From the NCBI RefSeq assembly GCF_000331735.1, contig NC_020126.1:5412501-5476500 (forward strand): 64,000 nucleotides of DNA. Direction: 5' to 3'. This document shows, in pieces, positions 8,334-18,798 of the stretch. Origin of the DNA: Myxococcus stipitatus DSM 14675. GTDB taxonomy: Bacteria; Myxococcota; Myxococcia; Myxococcales; Myxococcaceae. Numbering within the stretch: position 1 is the stretch's first letter; each line of letters opens with the position of its first letter. The position numbers were made by a program, and so were the translations under genes. The notes under the pieces were generated by a model that was given only the letters and a program-made list of their open reading frames with translations, searched no databases and had not been told where the DNA came from.

Positions 8334-10751
8334 CTATTCTGGATTTCGACTGGACGCAGACGCGGGAGACGAAAGGACGCCGGTCCTCGAGTGCTCGGAG
8401 ATGAGCTGCTTCACCGAGGGGCTCATCGGGTGGGTCGGATAGACCTGGAGGAAGGTCCGGTAGCGCTCCAGGGCCCCGTGCACCTTGCCGAGCCGGGCCT
8501 GCATGTCCCCTGACAGCAGGAGGCAGTTGGCCTTGTGCGGGTCATGAGAAAGGCAGTCCTCGGCGAGCAGGTATGCGTCCTGGTGTTGCCCCGCGCGAGC
8601 CAGGCGCAGCGCCCTCGAGGCCAGTCGCTCCGCCTCCTCGGCGGGAGTGCCCTTCGGCCGCTCCGGCTCCTTGGGGCGCTTGGGGTCCCACGGGGAGATG
8701 CGCAGCTCGGCCTCCCCTTCGTTGTCGAAGGGGGAATCGTCGAGGAAGCCACAACGCAAACCTTGGATGCCGCGCACCTTCACCTCGCGCCACTCCGAGA
8801 GGAGGAACTGGAGGGGCTGCACGGCGTAGGGCTGCGTGGGGTCGCGGCCGCCCGGGGTCGCGCCCTCGGGACTCCACTCGAGGCAGGCCACCTGGGCCGC
8901 GGGGTCCTGCGTGCGTCCGCGCAGGAAGACCCCGTCCCCCAGGCCCAGCAATGACAGGACATAGGTCTGCCGAGGCTCCAGTCCCCGGACCAGATACCCC
9001 TTCGCCGGCGAGATGCGCATGGGCTCGGGGTGGAAGGTGAATCGCCGCTCGGCGTCCACCTGGATGTCCTTGAGGTACACCTGCTCGGGATGGAGGTCCT
9101 CCTCGGTGGGCTCTCCCAAGGTGAAGAGCGAGATGGCCCGCGCGCCCTGGATCTTGAGCGGCTGCCGCCCGACGATTCCCTCTCGGGCCTCCGGCCGCAC
9201 GGCTTCGCCTGAAATCAAATAGTAGACAGGCGGCGCCCACCGAGGCTGCGGCTCCACGACGGCCGTCGAGCCCGCCCCCTCCGCGGGTGAGGTGCTCCAG
9301 AACTGATAGGTGACGGCCGAGTCCAGCCGGGAGAACGCCACCAGGTCCAACGGCACGCGAAAGACATGCCGCCGCGAGTCCAGCCGAATGGACGTGACGT
9401 CTGGATAGTCCGCGATGGACTCAGTGCCGGTGACCTCGGGAGACGACGGCGTCGTGGGAAGGGCCGTCTCGGGCGCACGGGCAAGGGACGGTGCCCCCGC
9501 GTCACGACGCACACCCGCGCTCCCCGCGTCCTCCACGGTGCGGACCGGCGTCAGGGGCGACGGAGGGGCGACGCGCGACTCGGGAACCTTCGACGATGGC
9601 AGCCACGGGATGGCCGCCGCCGCGAGGGCGAGCACCCCCACTCCCGCGAGCAGGGCCCATCGCCCCTTCCCCGGTGACGCCTTGGGGACCGCGCTCGGCG
9701 AGACGGAGGGGACCCGGATCGTGGGCGCATTCGGCGCCGCCTCATCGCTCCCGCGCCAGACCCGCAGCTCCTCGGCGAACGTGGCCGGGACGGGCAGCTC
9801 TCGTCCGTCCTGGAGCAGATCCTCCCGGTACAAGGAGCGCAGCAGGTACGCCAGGTTCATCGTCGAGAAGCGCGGGGCGTAGGAATAGAGGAACGAGCCC
9901 AGCGCCTCGGCGAAGGCATTCGCGGACTCGTAGCGCAGCGACGTGTCCACCGACAGCGCCTTCATGACCACTTCATTCAGCGCGGACGGCAGGTCCTTGC
10001 GCAGCTGCTTGGGGGCGGGGAACTCCCCATGCGCCATCCTGGACAGCACGACGGCTTGATTGCCGGTGACGGGAGGCTGACCGCAGAGCATCTCGTACAG
10101 CACCAGCCCCGTGGCCCAGACGTCGGTGCGCGCATCCACCTGCTGCCCTCGGGCCTGCTCGGGCGAGAAGTACAGGTACTTGCCGCGGATGACGCCGGGC
10201 TCGGTGTCGAAGTTGCGCAGCATGCGCGCCTTGGCGATGCCGAAGTCGACGATCTTGACCTGCCCCTCGTAGCTGATGAGCACGTTGTCCGGGGAGATGT
10301 CCCGGTGGACGATGCCCAGGGGCGTGCCCTTCTCGTCCGTGCGCAGGTGCGCGTAGTGCAGGCCCCGGCACATCTCCAACGCGATGTAGGTGGCCAGCGG
10401 AATGGGCAGCTGCGGCAGGCCCGTCCTCGCGGCGCGCTTCAGGATGCGATGGAGCGGCTGCCCATCCACCAGCTCCATGGCCAGGAAGTACTGGCCCTCC
10501 ACCCGGCCGAAGTCGAAGACCTGCGCGATGTTCCCGTGGGACAACGAAGCGGAGATGCGCGCCTCGCTGATGAACATGGAGATGAACGCCTCGTCGTTGG
10601 CGAACTCGGGGAGCACCTTCTTGATGAGCACGAGCTTGGTGACCCCCGCCGCGGCCACCAGCCTCGCGCGCCAGGTCTCCGCCATGCCGCCGCGCCCCAT
10701 CTGAGCGAGCAGCTCATAGCGGCCGAAGTGCTCATGGGGATCTTGGGACAT
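8334..10751 (-). CDS. Membrane Ser/Thr protein kinase with sensor and TPR regions
   Basis: The product is 805 residues from the ATG at 10751, giving MSQDPHEHFGRYELL, which aligns with its paralogues. An in-frame start at 10856 would add 35 unrelated residues inside the upstream gene. The kinase motifs are GRGGMAETW, VLIKKVLPEF, HRDISPDNVLI and DFGIAKA. The membrane helix is WALLAGVGVLALAAAAIPWL. The conserved outer segment reads VTSIRLDSRRHVFRVP ... GLRCGFLDDSPFDNEG. TPR-like helices close the protein (RLARAGQHQDAYLLAEDCLS). The start overlaps the upstream kinase gene by 20 bases, consistent with translational coupling. Substrates are unknown. Confidence 0.9.
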   Translation of the reverse strand: MSQDPHEHFGRYELLAQMGRGGMAETWRARLVAAAGVTKLVLIKKVLPEFANDEAFISMFISEARISASLSHGNIAQVFDFGRVEGQYFLAMELVDGQPLHRILKRAARTGLPQLPIPLATYIALEMCRGLHYAHLRTDEKGTPLGIVHRDISPDNVLISYEGQVKIVDFGIAKARMLRNFDTEPGVIRGKYLYFSPEQARGQQVDARTDVWATGLVLYEMLCGQPPVTGNQAVVLSRMAHGEFPAPKQLRKDLPSALNEVVMKALSVDTSLRYESANAFAEALGSFLYSYAPRFSTMNLAYLLRSLYREDLLQDGRELPVPATFAEELRVWRGSDEAAPNAPTIRVPSVSPSAVPKASPGKGRWALLAGVGVLALAAAAIPWLPSSKVPESRVAPPSPLTPVRTVEDAGSAGVRRDAGAPSLARAPETALPTTPSSPEVTGTESIADYPDVTSIRLDSRRHVFRVPLDLVAFSRLDSAVTYQFWSTSPAEGAGSTAVVEPQPRWAPPVYYLISGEAVRPEAREGIVGRQPLKIQGARAISLFTLGEPTEEDLHPEQVYLKDIQVDAERRFTFHPEPMRISPAKGYLVRGLEPRQTYVLSLLGLGDGVFLRGRTQDPAAQVACLEWSPEGATPGGRDPTQPYAVQPLQFLLSEWREVKVRGIQGLRCGFLDDSPFDNEGEAELRISPWDPKRPKEPERPKGTPAEEAERLASRALRLARAGQHQDAYLLAEDCLSHDPHKANCLLLSGDMQARLGKVHGALERYRTFLQVYPTHPMSPSVKQLISEHSRTGVLSSPASASSRNPE

Positions 10752-12978
10752 ACGATCCACTCGCGGAGGGTTTGGGACGTTTGACGGGTGGCGCCTCGTC
10801 GATGCGGACCTCGAGCGCCCCGGAGTTTCCTTCCGGCCCGTCATCGACGAATGCACACAGGAGGCCGGGGACGCCCTGCACCCGGCGCTGGGTCCCCACC
10901 TCGAGGAGGAACTGGACCCTCGGGAGGACCTTGGCGGTGTCGGGCTTGGGCGGCTCCTCGGGGCGCCACTCCACGCACGCCACCCGAGTGGCCGGCCCCG
11001 CGCCCGCGCCGTGGAGCAGTGCCTCTCGACTCGTTGTCGCCAGGTTCAGCGTGTACGTCGCGAGGGGATCAAGCCCCTTGAGCACCAGCGCATGGTTGAG
11101 CCGAGGCCCCTCCACCTCCGGCCGGAAGTGGAACGAGCGCGAGGGCTCCGGGGTCGGGCCATTCAGGCGGATGTGTCGCTCGGGCATCGCGCCGGAGGGC
11201 GTGGGGCCGAAGCGGAAGATGGCGACCTCCTGGGCCCCCACGATGACCTTGGGCGACGTGGGGACCTCGCCCAGGCGCGCCTTCTGCGGGAGCTGCCCCG
11301 AGTCACCCGACAGCAGGAAGAAGACATTCAGGGGCTCCATGTCGGTGGGGAGGACACTCGGGTCTTCTCCCCTGCCCTGCGTGCTGACATCGACGAGCGA
11401 GTACGCCTCTGCGGGGTTCAGCGCACCAAAGGCCCTGAAGCTGGACGGGATGAGGATGACGTCTCGATCCGCCTCGAGCAGGAACCCCTTCACGGGATAC
11501 TCGACGACGTGCTGCGGGCGGAGGCCCTCGGACGGAGGGACGGCTTCGGCTTGTGGGGGGCCTGGACTGGCGGGTGTCTCGGAGGGCTGCGACCGGAACA
11601 CGGCCACCCAGGGGATGGCGATGCCCAGCAGGACGAACAGGACCATCGCGGTGGTGCCCACCACGCGCTTCCAGCGAGGGGGCTCGCGAGGCATCAGCAC
11701 CGTGCGCCGCTCCGACAGCGGAACATTCTCGATGCGGATGCGCGACAGGTGCTCGGGGGCGGAGATGGTGGTGGGCTCGAGATAGACGGTGGGGACGTCG
11801 TCCTCGTCCAGCGCGATGCTCGGGGGCGGCTTGGGCGCGGGCCGGGCATCCAACACCATCGTCATCGGGTTGGTGGGGCGCAGGTGCTCGGACGTCGTCG
11901 CCTCGGCCTGGCTGGCGCCAAGCGCCATCGTCTGAGGCGCGGCCGCGCGAGACGGCGCGCGGGAGATGGGCGTGGCGCCACACCACGCGGAGAACTCCTG
12001 GAGGAAGGCCTTCGGAACCGGTAGCTCCCGGCCATCCGCGACCAACTCCTGCTGGAACAACGCACGGACCAGGTGCGTGAGGTCCATGGAGGAGAACGGC
12101 GGCGAGAGGGAATACAGATACGAGGCCAGGGCGTCGGCGAAGGCGTTCGCGGAGGCGTAGCGGAGCGGCACCTCCACGGACAGGGCCTTCATGACCAGGG
12201 ATTCGAGCTCGACGGGCACGACGCCGCAGACCTGTCGGGGCGTGGGGAACTCGCCGTAGGCCATGCGCGACATCACCGACTCCGCGGTGCCGGTGACGGG
12301 GAGCTGCCCGCACAGCATCTCGTAGAGCACCAGGCCGATGGTCCAGATGTCGGTGCGGGCATCGACCTCCTGGCCTCGCGCCTGCTCCGGGGAGAAGTAG
12401 AGGTACTTGCCCCGCACGATGCCCGGCTCGGTCTCGAAGTTGCGCGACAGGCGCGCCTTGGCGATGCCGAAGTCGACGATCTTGACCTGTCCCTCGTAGC
12501 TGATGATGACGTTGTCGGGAGAGACGTCCCGGTGGACGATGCCCAGCGGCGCGCCCTTCTCGTCCGTGCGCGTGTGCGCGTAGTGCAGGCCCCGGCACAT
12601 CTCCAGCGCGATGAACGTGGCCAGGGGCACCGGCAGTCGCGTCATGCCCAGCCGAGCCGCGCGCTTCATCACGCGGTGGAGCGGCTGGCCCTCCACCAGC
12701 TCCATGGCCAGGAAGTACTCCTGGTCCACGCGGCCGAACTCGAAGACCTGCGCGATGTTCCCGTGGGACAGCGTGGACGAGATGCGCGCCTCGCTGATGA
12801 AGAGCGAGATGAACTCCGCGTTGTTCGCGTACTCGGGCAGGACCTTCTTGATGAGGATGGGCTTGGTGACGCCCGCCGCGCCGACCAGCCGCGCACGCCA
12901 CGTCTCCGCCATCCCGCCCCGCCCCAACAGGGCCAGGAGCTCGTAGCGACCTAGACGTGGATACCGTTCCTGGGCCAT
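10732..12978 (-). CDS. Membrane Ser/Thr protein kinase with sensor domain, no TPR
   Basis: This 748-residue paralogue has an intact kinase domain (GRGGMAETW, ILIKKVLPEY, HRDVSPDNVII, DFGIAKA) and a long Pro/Ala linker. The membrane helix is VVGTTAMVLFVLLGIAIPW. The outer segment begins VKGFLLEADRDVILIPSSFR and ends GLLCAFVDDGPEGNSGALEVRI. Unlike its two downstream neighbours it stops soon after that segment and lacks the TPR tail, ending KPSASGSYVPRSP. It lies 47 bp after the first kinase gene of the array. The shared outer segment suggests three kinases sensing related signals; the ligand is unknown. Confidence 0.9.
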   Translation of the reverse strand: MAQERYPRLGRYELLALLGRGGMAETWRARLVGAAGVTKPILIKKVLPEYANNAEFISLFISEARISSTLSHGNIAQVFEFGRVDQEYFLAMELVEGQPLHRVMKRAARLGMTRLPVPLATFIALEMCRGLHYAHTRTDEKGAPLGIVHRDVSPDNVIISYEGQVKIVDFGIAKARLSRNFETEPGIVRGKYLYFSPEQARGQEVDARTDIWTIGLVLYEMLCGQLPVTGTAESVMSRMAYGEFPTPRQVCGVVPVELESLVMKALSVEVPLRYASANAFADALASYLYSLSPPFSSMDLTHLVRALFQQELVADGRELPVPKAFLQEFSAWCGATPISRAPSRAAAPQTMALGASQAEATTSEHLRPTNPMTMVLDARPAPKPPPSIALDEDDVPTVYLEPTTISAPEHLSRIRIENVPLSERRTVLMPREPPRWKRVVGTTAMVLFVLLGIAIPWVAVFRSQPSETPASPGPPQAEAVPPSEGLRPQHVVEYPVKGFLLEADRDVILIPSSFRAFGALNPAEAYSLVDVSTQGRGEDPSVLPTDMEPLNVFFLLSGDSGQLPQKARLGEVPTSPKVIVGAQEVAIFRFGPTPSGAMPERHIRLNGPTPEPSRSFHFRPEVEGPRLNHALVLKGLDPLATYTLNLATTSREALLHGAGAGPATRVACVEWRPEEPPKPDTAKVLPRVQFLLEVGTQRRVQGVPGLLCAFVDDGPEGNSGALEVRIDEAPPVKRPKPSASGSYVPRSP

Positions 12979-13025
12979 GAGGAATGCGCGCGGAGTGGGG
13001 GGTAGGAAGGGTCAGGTCAGCGGAT

Positions 13026-15056
13026 TCAGCGCCGGGATGCGTCGTACGCCTCGAGCTGGGTTTCAACACCCCTGCGAAAGGCATGGTCCGCAGGCGCGAG
13101 TTCAAGAAAGCGCCGGTAGAACTGGGCCCCCTCGTCAATCCTGCCCAATCGCGCAGCCGTGATTCCCAAGATCAATTGACAGTCAGCCTCCTTTGGGAAC
13201 TCAGCCGCGCATTTCTCAGCGGCCTCGTTCGCTTCGACGTACTTCCCCCCCTTGATCAGGGTGCGCGCGCGCTCCAACAGCTCGCTTGAGCGCGCGTCGT
13301 CCCGCACCTCGAACACAGGCACCCCTCTGGTGGGCGAGGGGCGTCTGGCTGACTCAGCAGGCGGCCTGGCCACTTCGTCGGGCCGGGCCGAAGTCACGGG
13401 CTTCTCGGGCTCGACGCTGGGAGGGAGCGGAGGCAGCGGCACCTTCCGGGCATACTCATCCCGCATCGTGCGCGCGGTCGACACATGGGGATGGTCCGCG
13501 TGCTTGTCCATGAAGCGCTGGTACTGTTTGACGGCCTCTTCAAACCGCTCCAGACGCGCCAGGCTCGCGCCGGAGATCATCAGGCAATCCGGATGATCTG
13601 GCCTGGCGGCGAGGCACGACTCCGTCGAGGCCACCGCCTTCGCGAACAAACCCTTGTCAAAATGGGCCCGGGCCTGCCGGAGGTCCGACTCGTGGCGACT
13701 CTCGGGCGTCGCCGAGAGGATTGGAGTCACGGGCGACAGGTCCACCTGCTTCCCCTTCTCCACCACCGGGGGCGCCCCGCCGTGGAACACGACCACGCCG
13801 ACCACCAGCACCGCCGCAGCGGCAAGGACCGCGACCCATTTCCGCCCGCCCCCTCGAAGCACCAGCGCCTTCGCCGTGTGCGGCTCCACTTCCTCGGGCG
13901 GCTCGACGACGGGCGCGGGCAGCCTCGCCGTGGAGGGAGGCAACAGCTTGCGCCCCGCCGGCGTCTGGAGCTTCCGCGTGCCCCTCGGCTCCGTGGTGAC
14001 CCGGGCAATCTCCTCCTGCGTCAGCGCCCTCTTCGGAGCCTCCGGCGCCCCGCCAGCCCGCCACATCGCCAGCTCGTCGATGAAGGACTGCGGCACCGTC
14101 AGCTCGCGGCCCTCCGCCGCCATGTCCGCGCGGAACAACTCCCGGACCAGATACGCCACGTTCATCGTCGAGAAGCGAGGCGCGAAGGAATACAGGAACC
14201 CCGCCAGCGCATCCGCGAACGCATTCGCGGACTCGTAGCGCTTGTTCACGTCCACCGACAACGCACGCATGACCAGCGCGTCCAACTCCACCGGCAGCTC
14301 GGCGCGAGCCTGCCGAGGCGACGGGAACTCTCCATTCGCCAGCCGCATCATCACCGACGCCTGGCCCCCCGTGACGGGCGGCTGGCCACAGAGCATCTCG
14401 TACAACACCAACCCCGTGGCCCAGACATCCGTGCGGGCATCCACCTCGTGGCCTCGCGCCTGCTCGGGAGAGAAGAACAGATACTTGCCCTTCACCACCC
14501 CCGGCTCCGTCTTGAAGTTGCGCGCCATGCGCGCCTTCGCGATGCCGAAATCGACGATCTTGACCTGGCCCTCGTAGCTGATCAGCACATTGTCCGGGGA
14601 GATGTCCCGGTGGACGATGCTCAAGGGAGCCCCCTTGTCGTCCAAGCGCGTGTGCGCGTAGTGCAGGCCCCGGCACATCTCCAACGCGATGTACGTGGCC
14701 AGCGGAATGGGCAGACGCGGCAGGCCCGTCGTCGCCGCGCGCTTCAGCACGCGGTGCAGCGGCTGCCCATCCACCAACTCCATGGCCAGGTAGTACTGCC
14801 CTTCCACCCGGCCGAAGTCGAAGACCTGGGCGATGTTCCCGTGGGACAACGACGCGGAGATCCGCGCCTCGTTGATGAACATCGACACGAGCGCCTCGTC
14901 CGAGTCGAACTCGGGAAGCACCCGCTTGATCAGGACGGACTTGGTGACGCCAGCGTCGCCTCTCCATCGGGCGCGCCACGTCTCCGCCATTCCCCCCCGA
15001 CCAAGCCAAGACACCAGCTCGTATCGGCCGAATCTGTCGCCGGGCTGCAAGGCCAT
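13026..15056 (-). CDS. Membrane Ser/Thr protein kinase with TPR tail, first of the array
   Basis: The product is 676 residues. The kinase domain is canonical for the array (GRGGMAETWRA, VLIKRVLPEF, HRDISPDNVLI, DFGIAKA). The membrane helix is WVAVLAAAAVLVVGVVVF. The region beyond it has two TPR blocks (ARAHFDKGLFAKAVASTESC ... LERFEEAVKQYQRFMD and RARTLIKGGKYVEANEAAEKC ... DEGAQFYRRFLE). The sensor segment shared by the other three kinases is missing. It diverges from the FHA-sigma-54 gene across 60 bp, so both promoters must overlap in that gap. FHA domains bind phosphothreonine, so the kinases may signal to that activator; this is inference from position. Confidence 0.92.
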   Translation of the reverse strand: MALQPGDRFGRYELVSWLGRGGMAETWRARWRGDAGVTKSVLIKRVLPEFDSDEALVSMFINEARISASLSHGNIAQVFDFGRVEGQYYLAMELVDGQPLHRVLKRAATTGLPRLPIPLATYIALEMCRGLHYAHTRLDDKGAPLSIVHRDISPDNVLISYEGQVKIVDFGIAKARMARNFKTEPGVVKGKYLFFSPEQARGHEVDARTDVWATGLVLYEMLCGQPPVTGGQASVMMRLANGEFPSPRQARAELPVELDALVMRALSVDVNKRYESANAFADALAGFLYSFAPRFSTMNVAYLVRELFRADMAAEGRELTVPQSFIDELAMWRAGGAPEAPKRALTQEEIARVTTEPRGTRKLQTPAGRKLLPPSTARLPAPVVEPPEEVEPHTAKALVLRGGGRKWVAVLAAAAVLVVGVVVFHGGAPPVVEKGKQVDLSPVTPILSATPESRHESDLRQARAHFDKGLFAKAVASTESCLAARPDHPDCLMISGASLARLERFEEAVKQYQRFMDKHADHPHVSTARTMRDEYARKVPLPPLPPSVEPEKPVTSARPDEVARPPAESARRPSPTRGVPVFEVRDDARSSELLERARTLIKGGKYVEANEAAEKCAAEFPKEADCQLILGITAARLGRIDEGAQFYRRFLELAPADHAFRRGVETQLEAYDASRR

Positions 15057-15116
15057 AGCAGATCGGAACCTACCGCATATTCCGGAGAGTCCGAACTTCC
15101 CAGGTCCCCCCGTGCT

Positions 15117-16496
<1,380 letters not shown>

Positions 16497-16512
16497 AGCC
16501 AGGTCGCCCTCG

Positions 16513-16541
16513 CCCACCGTGAGGACTGATTCCACGGTGGG
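16513..16541 (+). terminator. Hairpin after the sigma-54 activator gene
   Basis: CCCACCGTG (16513-16521) pairs perfectly with CACGGTGGG (16533-16541) around an 11-base loop, 17 bases after the stop codon. No T-run follows, so termination may be weak or factor-dependent. Confidence 0.5.
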
Positions 16542-16658
16542 TCGCCCTTCAAGAGCGGCGCCGCATCAAGTGCGTGGCCGATGATTTCCATGGCGAGTCC
16601 CTAGGGACGAACGGCCAGCCCTCTTCGTGGCCCCCCTCATCGCGGAGCAACGCCCACC

Positions 16659-17591
16659 ATGTCGTTCACCGGACTTCGTCGTTCGAGCTTTGTCTCGATT
16701 GCTGCCATTGCATTGCTGCTGCCATTGATTGGCTGTGGCGATGACAAGGGCAAGGTCTCCATCCTCCTGACGGACGCGCCGGGAGATGGCATTGAAAAGG
16801 CCGTGGTCACCATCTCCTCCATCTATCTCCAGGGGGGTGATGACAAGGGTGGCCGCGTCGTCCTGCGCGACGAGCCGGTCACCGTGAGCCTGCTCGACCT
16901 GGCCAACTCCACGTCGGAGCTCGTCTCCGAGGCCGAGGTCCCGGACGGGCAGTACCACCAGCTTCGCTTCGTCATCTCCGGCGGATATCTGGAGGCGCGC
17001 AACGCGGATGGCACCACGTCCATCTACGCCACCACGAACAACTACGAGGGCCTTCCGGCGGGGGCGGTCGTCGCGGGCCAGCTCCACATGCCCAGCTATG
17101 ACTCGTCCGGCCTGAAGGTGAAGTTCGACGAGACGCTGACCATCGAGGGCGAGCAGAAGATCCTCCTGGTCGACTTCGACGTGGCGCAGAGCTTCGGCAA
17201 GCAGGCCGGTGGCTCGGGCCGCTGGGTGATGAGCCCCGTCATCAAGGCCGCCGAGGTGACCGCCTCCGCGAGCGTCAACGTCGAGGTGAAGCTGGGCACG
17301 GGCGTCACGCTGCCCACCATCGAGGGCAAGGCGCTGACCCTGGCGGACTTCCAGGCGGTGCTCATCAACGCCGAGGGCACCCAGGAGCGCCTGTCCCTGA
17401 CGGACGCCAACGTGGATGGCACCTACGAAGCCAGCTTCAAGTTCCTCTTCCCCGGCAGCTTCCAGGTCGAGCTCGCGGCCCCCGCGGGCGTGGCCATCAC
17501 CACCACCCCCGGGCAGCCGGTGACGTTCAAGCTGGAGTCTGGCCGGGACAACACGCTCACCCTGGTCGTGAGCAGCGCCCTGCCCCAGTAG
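16659..17591 (+). CDS. DUF4382 lipoprotein
   Basis: This 310-residue protein has a lipoprotein signal ending LLLPLIGCGDD, Cys near residue 26. The first domain (KVSILLTDAPGDGIEKAVVTISSIYL ... VSLLDLANSTSELVSEAEVPDGQYHQLRFVI) matches the DUF4382 pattern of a transthyretin-like fold with a conserved LTDAPxD start. The C-terminal half (ADFQAVLINAEGTQERLSL ... YEASFKFLFPGSFQVEL) is a second beta-sandwich. It should sit in the cell envelope, and its function is unknown. The sigma-54 activator gene lies 160 bp upstream on the same strand behind a hairpin, so cotranscription is uncertain. Confidence 0.85.
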   Translation: MSFTGLRRSSFVSIAAIALLLPLIGCGDDKGKVSILLTDAPGDGIEKAVVTISSIYLQGGDDKGGRVVLRDEPVTVSLLDLANSTSELVSEAEVPDGQYHQLRFVISGGYLEARNADGTTSIYATTNNYEGLPAGAVVAGQLHMPSYDSSGLKVKFDETLTIEGEQKILLVDFDVAQSFGKQAGGSGRWVMSPVIKAAEVTASASVNVEVKLGTGVTLPTIEGKALTLADFQAVLINAEGTQERLSLTDANVDGTYEASFKFLFPGSFQVELAAPAGVAITTTPGQPVTFKLESGRDNTLTLVVSSALPQ

Positions 17592-17675
17592 GACACCCTG
17601 GAGCACAAGGGCCTACCCGCCCGGTGACTCGGTCGGGCCGGAAAAAATCCCGGGCCGATGTGGCCGGAGGGAAGG

Positions 17676-17797
17676 ACCGGAGGTCTCCCCCCTGAGGCCT
17701 CCAGGATTTTTCCCGGAGTGAACTACTCAGGTGGAGTTGGCGCGGGGCCAGCTCCCCAGACGAGGCGTCGGGACGCGGTTCCGGCGCCTCGTTTTTT
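17676..17797 (+). ncRNA. Three-hairpin small RNA candidate, resembling Pxr
   Basis: Between converging genes lie three stable hairpins. The first has a 9-bp stem, GGAGGTCTC (17679-17687) with GAGGCCTCC (17694-17702), and a loop CCCCCT. The second is GGAGTTGGC (17733-17741) with GCCAGCTCC (17747-17755). The third is a 12-bp terminator stem followed by a T-run. A longer inverted repeat (17638-17650 with 17704-17716, CCGGAAAAAATCC against GGATTTTTCCCGG) encloses the first hairpin, so the true 5' end may be near 17635. From memory, the Myxococcus sRNA Pxr is of similar length, has three stem-loops with a C-run in the first, and lies near a sigma-54 activator gene. A structured 3' UTR of the DUF4382 gene is the alternative. 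Confidence 0.65.
17760..17797 (+). terminator. Strong intrinsic terminator
   Basis: ACGAGGCGTCGG (17760-17771) pairs with CCGGCGCCTCGT (17781-17792), 12 bp with one G-T wobble and a 9-base loop. It runs directly into six T residues (17792-17797). It is correctly oriented for plus-strand transcripts only. Confidence 0.85.
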
Positions 17798-17827
17798 ATG
17801 TCCCGCGTCCACCCCGCAGCGCCGCCC

Positions 17828-18781
17828 TCAGTAGACGACCAGCTCCTGGGGTGTGTGGTAGCTGACGATGGTGAGGACCGGGATGCGAGGCGCCTCGGAG
17901 TCATCGTCCGCCCCGCCCGACGTGAGCCGCACCCCGTCGAACCGCGCCAGGATGACGTAGTCCCGGCGAGCCTCCAGGAACGGGTCCGCGTTGGGCAGCC
18001 GGCCCAGGGCCTCGCGGCCCGTCTCATCCGAGATGTTGTCGTAGTGCTTGCGCGTCGTGGAGGCGAAGCTCTCCTCCCGCGTGCTCACGCTGCCGCCCAG
18101 CTGTCCGGGCCCGGTGAGCTGCGTCTGCCCGTCCAGGTCTCCAGTCGTGGTGGTCGTGGTGTCGAAGCGCTCGCCCACCCCGACCGCCAGGTTCGTCTCC
18201 ACCGAGGACAGGGCGTGCTCCACCAGCCACACGGTGGGCTTCTCCCCTTCCGACCGCTGGTCCGCGACCTGGGCGCGCAGCAGCACGTAGCGCCCCTTGT
18301 AGGTGTCGGGCCGGTCCACCGCGGAGGCCAGGGAGAAGATGGGAATCTTCTGCTCCTGGAGATACTGGAGCTCGCCCCGCACGCTGCCACCGCGCTGCGC
18401 GACGACGCGGGCGATGAGCGAGGCCGCCTCGGGGCGCATGCGCAGGTCCTCGTTCCAGGGCCCTGACAGCAGCGCGCGCATCTGCGTGAAGGGCGTCAGC
18501 TCGATGCAGGCCTTGATGGCGGCCCAGCCCTCCTCGCGGGACTCCGCCTGGAGCCTGCGCGCGGCGGCTTCACACACCGCGGGGTTGGGGAAGCGCGCGA
18601 CAAACCCCTGGGGGTCCTCCTTCGCTCCGGGCGGAGGCGCCTCCGGGGCGCGCGTGACGATGGGCGCGGGCTCGCGGGACGGCACGTCCGACCACGTCAC
18701 GTGGGAATGAGACGCGGCGCAGCCCGCGGTGAGCGAGCCCAGCAGGGCCCAGGTGGGAAGTGACCGGGATGGGTGGTGCAT
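17828..18781 (-). CDS. Exported lipoprotein of unknown function
   Basis: The ATG at 18781 gives 317 residues beginning with a lipoprotein signal (MHHPSRSLPTWALLGSLTAGC). Upstream in-frame starts would lie inside the neighbouring gene. The mature part has a helical region with NPAVCEAAARRLQAES and ACIELTP, where two Cys may pair. An OB-like or beta-rich part follows (YKGRYVLLRAQVADQRSEGEKPTVWLVEHALSSVETN), then YVILARFDGVRLTSGG and VLTIVSYHTP near the end. Repeated Thr (DTTTTTTGDLDG) marks a flexible loop. It lies 17 bp after the Cys-rich gene on the same strand, so the two probably form an operon. Function is not recognised. Confidence 0.75.
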   Translation of the reverse strand: MHHPSRSLPTWALLGSLTAGCAASHSHVTWSDVPSREPAPIVTRAPEAPPPGAKEDPQGFVARFPNPAVCEAAARRLQAESREEGWAAIKACIELTPFTQMRALLSGPWNEDLRMRPEAASLIARVVAQRGGSVRGELQYLQEQKIPIFSLASAVDRPDTYKGRYVLLRAQVADQRSEGEKPTVWLVEHALSSVETNLAVGVGERFDTTTTTTGDLDGQTQLTGPGQLGGSVSTREESFASTTRKHYDNISDETGREALGRLPNADPFLEARRDYVILARFDGVRLTSGGADDDSEAPRIPVLTIVSYHTPQELVVY

Positions 18782-18798
18782 GAAACGAACTCCTACTC

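Noticed and set aside
13485-15116. 543-codon N-terminal extension of the FHA-sigma-54 gene
   Set aside because: It is the antisense of the first kinase gene, rich in Arg/His/Leu, with no domain. The FHA domain follows directly after the ATG at 15117.
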